A DNA stretch of 64,000 nt from Ostrinia nubilalis (Eukaryota; Arthropoda; Insecta; Lepidoptera; Crambidae). A program made the position numbers and the translations under genes. Location of the stretch: assembly GCF_963855985.1 (NCBI RefSeq), contig NC_087092.1, forward strand, positions 7,006,001-7,070,000. The letters are read 5' to 3'. A model generated the notes under the pieces. It was not told where the DNA came from. It searched no databases and saw only the letters and a list, made by a program, of their open reading frames with translations. How positions within the stretch are numbered: position 1 is the stretch's first letter; every line of letters starts with the position of its first letter. This document shows, piece by piece, positions 51,321-61,100 of the stretch.

Positions 51321-51401
51321 CTCGTTGAAGTAGGAATTGTTATTAGCATTGTGCGGCGCGGGGTGCGAGCCCCCGTGCTGTTGGTAATACGCGCAGTTCA
51401 T
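51321..51401 (-). CDS. Sp8: Sp8/Sp9-type transcription factor, coding exon A (start Met, residues 1-27)
   Basis: This exon encodes 27 residues beginning MNCAYYQQHGG and ending NNNSYFNE, then meets a donor reading GAG|GTATTTTG on the minus strand (exon end 51321). The Met at 51401 is chosen because an in-frame TGA lies 11 codons upstream (51434..51432) if the region is unspliced. If a 5' UTR intron is removed (acceptor TTGCAG at 51424, possible donor at 51597) an in-frame TAG still precedes this Met and no other in-frame ATG intervenes. The start context has G at -3. The exon ends in phase 0, matching the phase-0 acceptor of exon B. The His/Asn/Gln-rich sequence suits the N-terminus of an Sp factor but has no recognised domain. 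The reading frame and splice sites are seen directly; joining to exons B and C is inferred from phase, order and strand. A further coding exon upstream is possible but not needed. Confidence 0.78.
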
Positions 51402-51423
51402 GTCAGCCCATGCATCCACAACA

Positions 51424-51720
51424 CTGCAATGTCACAAACAAATCACTCGCGAGAAAAATCCAAGAAAATACCCCGGAGCAATTATCTCGTAACGAATCGA
51501 TGCGGCGAACGAATCTCGGCTACTAATTGTAGGGTTTGAGGCTCGGCGAGCGCGCACCGAGTGCCTTCCCTCTCGCACGCGCGTCTCGCTCGCTCACCGT
51601 GTGGCGGCGCCACCGTCGTATTTGTTTACGCGGGGCGGCGCATGGCGCTGGGCGGACTAAGGGCGGGAACTTACGCCGCACGCAAAACTAATATAAAACC
51701 GATAACGCACTTTTTACAAC
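51424..51720 (-). promoter_or_regulatory. GC-rich 5' end and candidate promoter of Sp8, with a 5-codon upstream ORF
   Basis: Immediately upstream of exon A the base composition jumps to GC-rich (about 51536-51665), as is common at developmental gene promoters. On the minus strand, TTTGTGACATTGCAG ends at 51424 and looks like a splice acceptor, and a GTGAGC donor at 51597..51592 could bound a short 174-base 5' UTR intron. A tiny upstream ORF (MRRPA, 51643..51626) would precede the main start if transcription begins above it. No clear minus-strand TATA box was found. The transcription start itself is not determined. Confidence 0.45.
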
Positions 51721-54700
51721 CACAATCAAAGCTTTGAACTTTGATAACGAAGATGCTTGTAATTAGTATTAATGTGCAATTATTTGGTTTATTGAATTTT
51801 ATGCGTTGCTCACACATTTTTTCTTTACGTTTTTAGTCCGTGCTTAACAAGCTGTGAATAAGAAACATCACATTAGTATTAGTATGTAATCTGATAAAAA
51901 GATCATTCAAGATGTTGAGCGTAAACTCTACAAGTAATATCTGTGGCAAAAAATAGAGTGCACTTTTTACGCGAATCTTTCTAATAACATATCGATCGAT
52001 GAACGTTGTTTTTAAATTAGGTGCGCACTCAGTATATCATCTAAATTGGACCTATCAAAGAGGAACAAATGAGAATCAAAAGATGTTCAGATGTTCTTCC
52101 TAATTCAAAACATTGAATCTTTGTTACAAATACAATTTTTTTGTGGCACGAAAGTTATAAATGTTTCCGGTGCGTAATAAAGAACATCACGTCGTTACCC
52201 GGCTCTATTATAAAAATTGGTCCATTTTTTCGGTCCAATCTGTGCGAGGGCGGATACGGATCATGTGACAGGATACACTCTGATATCATGCGAAATTTGA
52301 TCACGTGATACTGTAACAGATGGTAGTTTAGTTCCTTTCGATAAATGATATTTAGTTATTGTGCGTTTATGCAGAAGTACAAAGCAATAGGCAAATATTA
52401 TAAAAAGTTTGAGTGACTCCTACCACGGAATATCGGAAAATTTTATACAGATAAATTAGTGTGAGTTGGAACTTAACCTCAATGCTTCGAATTTATTTTG
52501 AAATATACATAATTTGGTAATATTTATAATCTTAAGGACGAGAAATCAAAAAGACTGTTTGACGCAAGTAAATGAAAATCATTAATGTCTAAAAGTACCT
52601 ACAGTCAGTATGGTAAGTAATTAATTCCAGTCACCTTTACAAATGACTATTATTTTTCATTTTCTTACTATTTCCTACGATACCGGTTTATTCTTGGTTT
52701 TTGTTGGTTTACTATTAACATATACTAAGGTCAACAAGGAGTTGTCCTATTATTCACATCCGTTTATTGTATGTTTATTAGACACAGGACGATTTTATGC
52801 TTGATAACATGCACACATGTTGTAGCGACAAAATATTTATACTTTGGAAAACTTTGAATTTAGTGGTTGAAGTTGTCTCTGTTACTAACTTATATTGGGT
52901 GTCAGAATTGCCTAAAATGATATAAACCCTTGGCTAAAATGATTATATTATTAATACAACTTTAATAAAAATAAAATAAAATCATAAGTAAATGTGTGAA
53001 CCCTAAAGAAAATAACATAGAGACCTCCAAAAGCTTAATGAATGGCAAAGTTGAAAGGTCCAATGGCATTATATTTCGGCACACATTTAGCCAGCGGCGT
53101 TATTTAACAACTGCACGACAAAGCGTGTAGATGTCGCCTGCGATAGGCGTGCGTTTTGTATTGAATATAGAATAACACGCGCAAATGATAGTGATTAGTG
53201 CCGAGTACAGTGGGCGCGGCGCGTGCGCGTGGCGCGTAATCATTGTAATCTCGCGCGCCTGCGCGTTCCCTGCTTACTGCTTTCCTATTGTTGCTGTTAA
53301 CATGGCCGCACTTTGTCTTACATTCATTTAGCCCCCATCATTTCCTTCGATTTAGGTCAGTTGTACGCGTAAGATCTAGACTGAAACGCTATGACGGCGA
53401 AGTAAGCCAGCGTGAAACTTCACAATCAATTTGTAGACCACCGAAAGACAACTTTTGAGTTCCAAACAAAACATACGCATTTGAATACACTCTTTTAAAG
53501 GTACGTTTTAAAGAGTGTGATAAATATTAGGTAGAGAATCTATGTCATATAATTATCATGAACCTATCAAAATAATATTAGACGAACCTTCTCTACTCGA
53601 ATCCCCATCTCACAATACCGCACAACTGTACACTATATTCACTTAAAACTAAACGATCCATGTTCCATCTCATTAACATGTAGTACTCGCGTATCAAAGG
53701 TTATTTTTTCCAATCATTAGTTTTTGATTGTGTGCGCTCGCGCATCTGGCCCGGTCCGCCCTCGCACCGCCCAGTGCCGCCCTAGCTCGCCCAACACGCG
53801 CCGTATCGAATGGCCGTTGCAAAACGAATGAAACATTTCTTTGTACCACCGGATTCATTGTAATCGAAGTTATGAGTGAGGCACAATCGAATAAAAACGT
53901 TTTCTCTTTTGTCTCTGTCGATGTGTTTTATGGGCGTAATTATTTATTGTGCACATTGTAACTCATTTTTGTTTTCTATTTGGGAATTAATTTAATTGAA
54001 AGCTTAAAATTTGCAGTGCATTTTAAAAAAATATTGTTGTGTTACTTACTTTTAACCAAATTCGGATTTCAAAGTAAAGTTACGTCATATTTTATTTTAT
54101 TGAGTTTTGAACCGCATCATATTTTTATAATACGTTTATTTTTAGAACGTTTTGAAACTCATGAAATTCATTTTTTCTTGTAAGTAGACTTTTAAAAACG
54201 CATTTACATCCCAGTATTGCTTTAACTCTACCACTGCTTCAGGACAATAAAAGGGCCAGTGGTGAGAAGAAATAGCGCAAGAAACAGTTTTATTCAGGAC
54301 TTTACCTACCAAGTAACAATTTCCATTTGTGACAGCTACAAGTCGTCCCCTAATTTGAATCCGTTATGCGCACATTGCATACTCGTAGTGACAAATAGGT
54401 CCCCACGCTGTCGAGCTAGCATGTTCTGAGCAGAAGGGGTGCACGGATCCGGTTGCAATCTTACACCAACTTCCGCTGGTACCGTTGTTAGGACTATACT
54501 ATTGTGCAACAAATGCAGCACAAAAGACTTCAGATATTAAACTTTTGTGTAGAGAAATTAATGCCATTTTAAACTTTTATCAAATACTCGTTCAATGCCA
54601 GTAGTATTAACAATAAATAGTATTTTAAAATCAATCAAATTTAGTATTTTGGTTTGGTTATCAATTAAGCCAGAAGTTATGGTTTTACAACTAAAATGTA

Positions 54701-56551
54701 GCGCTTTATTTGCTTTGATTTTGTGATATTAATATAATCTTTTACTGTTAACGTTGATAGATATTACCTACATTTCGAACTTAGCTCACAAAGCATTTAC
54801 TACACAAAAGCTCTCTAAGCGATTATCTACCGATCCATTCATACTTCAAATGCAAAATTCGATTTCATCGGACCAGAGATAATCCTGCGATTACACCGAC
54901 CCAAAATATTGTCCAAGTTTCATTCACAACATGTGTGACTCTATTCGCATGGCCATTGTCGACTACCCGCGCCATTCATGGCTTCAATGGCAGGACATTT
55001 GACGACCGTTTCCTATGCAAAATCTCTCGTAATCCCGGAATAAAGGCCTTCGAATGTTTCCGCTGACATTTCGCAGCGAGGGCCTGGGAAGCGCAAGTGT
55101 CGCTGTACAATAGACCACTGAGATGTTCACTTAATGCGGTATTTAGATGTCACTGTTTACAAGCATAATAGGATTAAATATGAGCAGCGAATTGTATTCT
55201 GAAGTGTTTTGTTATGAGCTCTTTAGATATGATTCAGACGAGATAAGAAATGGTTGTAAATGACAGCGATGAACTTTAAGCTTGCCCTTTGAAATCGGAT
55301 TACCTAACAAAAATTGTGTAAAGAAATCGAATAACGTAATCCTTAGTGAGTTTCAGTGTACTAAACTGGATTGTATTGAAAATTAAAACTTATTATTTTC
55401 GCTGAAATATTACTTAGGTGCATAAACATCGTTCATTTTGTACCATAATGCGATTTAACTTGTATTTTTATTACATTTCCATATACCGTGCGCCCATCAC
55501 CTCGCCGAGTGCGAAGCGCGAGCCGCCTCGCCTCATGACAGCCGCGACGTGCCAAACAACAAAATAAACCGTCCAACCCGGGTAATAATGGTGTTTCCAC
55601 CCTGTAACAATAACTACATAATAGTCAAGAGCTTTTACGAGCTTTTGTGAGCATGTCGAAGCTTCTACTTGGCGTTTTTTCTGATGGATGCCGAACGCTG
55701 CGCGCACATGGTTTACGGCTACGGATATTTTATTGAATACTTACTCTGCTTAAAGATTAAGTATTGAGTTGGGAAGTGCCTTTAGAAGGCTTACTGTCAG
55801 CGAAGATTTGTTGGTTGAATAACATATCGTTTTTCTCTCGACCTTCCCGTGAATCACATTGCTCGTCTATAATAACTACGGAAATATATCCAGTTCCCAG
55901 TCTTATTTCTTAAACCGAGTTTCCAAGAATAAGCTCGTAGTTGAAGGCTCTCGGTTATTTGCTTAAAAAGGCTATAATGCTAGCCGTATCGGGAGATATA
56001 TTAATTGTGCGCCATTAGTATGAAAGCTCTTGCAGTCTGGGTCTGCTTTCGTCATTCATGTTGCATTAAACGGTATGATAGGTTAGTCCTTGTAAGACTT
56101 TTCGCTTACCCATAACATTGCCAGCCAAAGACATTCGCCATATACGTACGCATCAGCCAAGCAATGAAGATTAGGTACCCAAGACTTTAAGATTAATTTT
56201 CCAATTATATGAAGCGATAACCACAACCATTAAGGCAATAATAACAGCTGTCCAGGGGAAATTAATTGAACATTTATGTCTATTCGATAAGCTTAACACG
56301 TGGACCGTGGGCACCATATTATGGTTCCAATCCAAGCAAAAAGGCGTTTAAAGTAATTTACGCACCTACTTACAGCAACTTTGTAAGTTCATTTCGTAAT
56401 GCAGCTTTTGAAATAAGATGAAAATGAATGCAATCCCCAAACAGCTAGGTATTAAAATTGAAGATTCATTTGCAAGAAATACTTACATTTGACTACGGAC
56501 ATTTAAATAATAAGGCGGACACTGGGCGGAGTCTTGGTATCATACGACATA
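51721..56551. other. Upstream intergenic DNA, proximal part
   Basis: No gene is supported. Two GC-rich islands stand out, at 53150-53330 and 53725-53960; the second contains TTTTATGGGCGTAATTATTT, a plausible Hox/Caudal-type cluster. Further CNE-like sequence lies at 54880-55150 and 55490-55720. A short dispersed repeat lies at 54190-54290. An imperfect hairpin built on ACACTCTTT and AAAGAGTGT is at about 53488-53519. Confidence 0.45.
54190..54290 (+). repeat. Dispersed repeat, copy 2
   Basis: Partner of 22440-22530, with TACCACTGCTTCAGGACAAT and GGGCCAGTGGTGAGAAGAAA. The two copies differ at many positions, so neither is a very recent insertion of the other. Confidence 0.6.
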
Positions 56552-58149
56552 ATATCGCACACCTAGATCTAAACTGAGACAACTCAAAAATTGCCAATTT
56601 TGACTTATACTTGTATTCAAATACTCGGTTATCATACGCATCTTTCCAACATAACAGGTTTAATAAAGCCTTAATCCATTTGCCGCTAGATGGCGATAAC
56701 TTACTTTTGTTGAATCAACGCTTGTCAACCCCTTCCACCTAAACAAGCGTTTTGTCAGTTGACCTTCGCTAGTATCAGAGAGTGCACGTATTAAAATAAA
56801 CGAAAACGCGGATATTTAGATTTGTTACAGTTAAGCAGAAAATATATAATGAGTTAATTTGAGTAGTAACAGTATTGATGAATTGTTCTGCAATAGTTAA
56901 CCAAAACATTTTGACTTGTTCCAGTTCTGTTTGATAAAGCAACTTATATTTTGTTACTATTTTGAGTTGAGTTGGTTTTGATGAATCAACTTGTAAATTT
57001 CTAGTTGGCGTAGTTTTGTTGGAACAAATTTCATTTCAATGTTTTTCTAAACACAACGTGTAGTTTTGCATATTTCACCTAAAATCAGGTACAGTATGAT
57101 AATCCCTGTTTCTAAATAGTGTTAGTTTTATTCAAACTATCTCCTGTTTTGTTTGAGAAGAGTGTTTTGAGTTAACTTACTATTGTTGGATAAGCAAAAC
57201 TTACAGTGGATATTATTTTTATTTTCCAAAAAAAATTATGCTGGGTCGTTTTCTTGTAAATATTTTAAGAGAACAGTGTAAAGATAATTAAAAGGCAATG
57301 TACAGACGACGGCACTTCAAGTTAAACACTGTAGTAACTAATGTAGTTGTAATACAAGTGTATAGTCTGATATTCTGTTGCCTGCACAAGAGATAAAACC
57401 TTCTTTATAATGTAGAAATATAAAATAATGTAGAAAAAAGGTCTATAATAAGTAAATAAATTAATAAATAAACATATCGATCGGCTGATTCTAAGAAAAA
57501 GTGGCTGAAGAAACTCAAACACCTATCATGTTCACCATGTCATGAAATCTTCATTTATATCTCTTATGCTGATCCAGATCGTGTTCAAAATGAACTTTTT
57601 TCTCAAACAATTCCTAAATTGATCATTTAGGATATTGAAACATTCAATGAAAACCACTTTAATAGTGCAGGAGGAGGACTCAGTCACATCTTGAAATTTT
57701 GAAATACAGAGGACCAAAGAACGTGGAAGAGATGACATTTGAAAAGTTTTATGACACTAAAATCTTGCAAAAAATGTGGGCAACTAATTTGGTTTTAGAA
57801 GAAAATTGGAATCAAGTTAAATGGCACGATATACAAATTTTAAGAGTGGAAAAGGAGAACTCAAATCTCAAAATGTCCAAAAAAAGCTGATTCAAGTCTA
57901 AATGTACTTTATTATTTATACAAAGTCATTCTCCTAAAATGTAACAACTAAAAAAACTGCGATTAAAGGTAAAAAGGATATATTTTTTGACCCAGTTTAT
58001 ATACAGGGTCCTTTCACAGCCTATCAATAATCCAAAATAAAACTGAGTTTCATAACTTCCCTAACAAAAAATGTAGTAATACGTTTTTTTCGCCTCCTGA
58101 AAAATGCCCTTTTTTGAGTTGTCTCAGTTTAGATCTAGGTGTGCGATAT
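56552..58149. mobile_element. 1.6-kb DNA element with perfect 39-base terminal inverted repeats
   Basis: The left end 56552-56590 (ATATCGCACACCTAGATCTA onward) and the right end 58111-58149 are exact reverse complements over 39 bases. The outermost ATAT may be part of the repeat or a 4-base target duplication flanking CGCACACC ends; the two cannot be separated because ATAT is its own complement. The interior is AT-rich with recurrent GTTTTGAGTT-like blocks and only short ORFs (a plus-strand 63-codon ORF at 57699-57890 starting MKYRGPKNVEE, and an overlapping minus-strand one). I do not recognise a transposase. Perfect ends imply recent mobility of a non-autonomous copy. Confidence 0.8.
57699..57890 (+). 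CDS. Short ORF of unknown function inside the 1.6-kb TIR element
   Basis: This 63-codon reading frame is rich in Lys, Glu and Trp (GPKNVEEMTFEKFYD near the start, VKWHDIQILRVEKE later). The pattern looks protein-like rather than random, and it might be the remnant of a longer element-encoded protein, with the upstream part lost. An ORF of similar length overlaps it on the other strand. No catalytic motif is visible and I cannot name a family. Treat it as a possible TE remnant, not a host gene. Confidence 0.25.
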   Translation: MKYRGPKNVEEMTFEKFYDTKILQKMWATNLVLEENWNQVKWHDIQILRVEKENSNLKMSKKS

Positions 58150-61100
58150 AAGCAGAAAAAGGAAAAGCAAGAAATATGCGATGCTTATAAGGATTGTAAA
58201 ATTAAGTTTATTTTGACGTAGCTAATACCTACGCAGTCCCATGGGCGTCGGGCCCGGCGCGAAGATGGCTAGTTGCTGAGATAAAATTAATAGGCGCTAT
58301 TAAACCGCGAAACTCCACGGAAGACTTCATTAATTCTCCGCAACGGTTTACGCCTCCAAACCCGCGATAGCCAACGATAGATTTATTAATTATTAAAAGC
58401 TTTAGCGATTTTCATCTATCATATACCACCAGATAACATCGAGCGACGGTACATTTTCTCAACGTCGAAAACTAATTTATGATTATAAAGAGAGAAAAAG
58501 GATAATGACCGCATGAATTTGAGGTGAGTTTTAGGGGGAAGGTGAAAGGGGGGAGGGTGATGGTCGATAGCTGCAATAAATCAAGATATTATCTGCTTGC
58601 GAGCATTACGGCGCGCCGATACCAAAGGGTAAGACGCCGCACCGCGATATATGGGCTTCACGCACAAGCTTGCGTGTCGTGTGGACGGGTTAGATCGCCC
58701 TAGCTAGACAATCAATAAACCTAGCCAACGCTATTCACAACATAACCCTACTATAGTATTATTTCACCCTTTACATCATACATCAATGTGTAGGTAAGTT
58801 CGAATGACAAAAAATATTTTCATCCAGATATCAAACAGGTCTCCGGCGATATTATCTCCGCGTTCCGAATAACTCACATAAATTAAACACCCGCTATTCT
58901 AAGAGCAATAATCAATGATACTACAGCTCGATAATTACACGTTGAGTCGTATAATTTCGTAGCTATTCATTAAAATTCAACTAAATATGAAAACAACAAA
59001 GTTCTTCGGAAATCACAAATCATGCGCAACGCGGCGATGGCCCGTAATAAATCAGGGGCGCGCTTAGGCCTTCTTAGCTTTTCTAGATAGAGATTTATCC
59101 CGTAATAACACGTTGGTTTTCACTAAATCAACCGCCGAATTATCCGGTAGAGCAACGATGATTAATCGGCTACGCTGCCGATGTAATGGCGGGAGGCTGC
59201 GCGCGCGCAGATATGGGCACTAGCCTCGTCTAATCTGCCATTATCCGGCCACCGCTTACAGGTCCACTTTTATTGTCAATGCCCGGGATTCCGATCTTGG
59301 AGAGAACACGAAGACGGTTTTGCCTCGGACGTTACCTAATTACAGAGTGCCAAATACTTTATGGTTGTGAGTTGAGATCTTTTGGATTGCTTTTGCTTTT
59401 TAGTCTTCAAAGTACCTACCTATTGTTTAACAACAAACCTAATTACGTTTTACAATCAACATTTTTAAAAGAAAACATATCTTGGTGGAACAACATTAAT
59501 TTTAGAGTAATAACAATTTAGAATTTTCTGCAATTACTGAAAAGGGTCATTGTGAATTAGATAGCGCGCACACGTTCTATGTATAATCGTATCAGTAACC
59601 GGGCAAAGCTCGCGAGACAATCAGAACGCAATTATATTAAAACGATCCGCTCGTCCAGCCGACACGAATCTCATCTCAGCGTTCATCTGTTCACCGATTA
59701 AGTTTAATTAAACGTTATCTTTAATTAACATTACACGCAGCCGACGATATTTCATAAAAATAAAATACGTTTGTGGTGCACCTAGGAAGTCTTTATTAAG
59801 ATTGCGACTGCAAAGAGGCGGGCCAGCCTACTTGGTCGAGAATTTGAATAATCGCCGCATTACAAGTTAACATTATTATGTACGATCAAATGTACAACGG
59901 TTTTAACATATACTTAATTATAGAGCGGGAATATATGCGAAGACTATATTTAATCTATTAAGTCAGTCAGTCAGTATGTTATCAGCTAATCTGCAGCCGT
60001 AGAAATGGACCTAAGTGCCTGTCTGATTTATAACTTTAGGCATTAAGAATAGTAATAAGATCGAATTATGCATACTCCGCTTCTAATAGCGAGTGTACAA
60101 CAGACTTATTTAGCGCAGTAAACGTTAGAAATCAGTTAGCGTATTTAAGCAAAAGTGCCTGTGTAATTGCCATCGTAATTGTAGTTATAAATTTTAACGG
60201 GCAACATCAGATTTGAGAGTAACGTTCTTTTATTCATGAGGAAGCGCAAAAGGAACAAACACGAATGACAAATCGAATGGAATGGCACACATCCAGCGCA
60301 ATGTGATCAAGATGAAGCGAACTGAGATTCCGAAGTTTGCATACTACGCGGCGCATCGGCCATATTTCAACGATAATGACAGCGAGCGAGCGTGATAATA
60401 ATTGTTATTACTATGATCCACATCTGCTATTATTTTATAATTGAGGGCTTTTCGGTGAAACCCTGCAATTATAACGAGAGCCCGGAGCAACGAGCAACAT
60501 GCAACGAGGTGCCCGCGTTTTTGCCCCGTTCCCTAATTTATGAGATTCTGGAGAACGCGGCCGTTAGTCCTCGATCTTTGATACGCGGCAGAATTTGAAT
60601 GTAACTTGTATGAGCGGCCTAATTTATGATCATTAATCATTGATTCCTGTACAGTTTAGTCTTTCAATGCAGCGGACATTGCAATGGAAATTATCATCAA
60701 TGACTGATATCCTGTACAACCTCTAAGGAATTTTCCTCCAATTTACTATGCAATTAATACTCATTTCAATTTAATTGATACATTTTTGAAGACTTTGTAC
60801 TCAATTTTCGCAAGAAGCCACGACATTATAAAACGTTTTCATTACAATAAGTTAATTGAATTCACTTTTAGTAAAGAACATTCAAAACTCTACTAAAATA
60901 TACTTTTAGTTCGTTAATAGCTGAGACATACGACTATAATTTCAAATTACATCTTAAAATGCATTGATATTTATGATATTTGTCACATGCACATTAGAAT
61001 TTTTGCATTCATAATGTAAGCTATATCTCTTGTAACCTAGATATTACGTCCTCCGTTCTTTTTTTAGCTCTGACGTTCCATGATGAGACGCGTCCACTTT

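Noticed and set aside
51204..51539. 111-codon plus-strand ORF at the Sp8 5' end
   Set aside because: It lies opposite exon A, whose minus-strand frame has matching splice signals and phase. The plus-strand translation has no domain.
53728..53961. Plus-strand ORF with an Ala/Pro/Arg-rich start
   Set aside because: The composition follows from a GC-rich island and then turns into unrelated residues. No splice or domain support.
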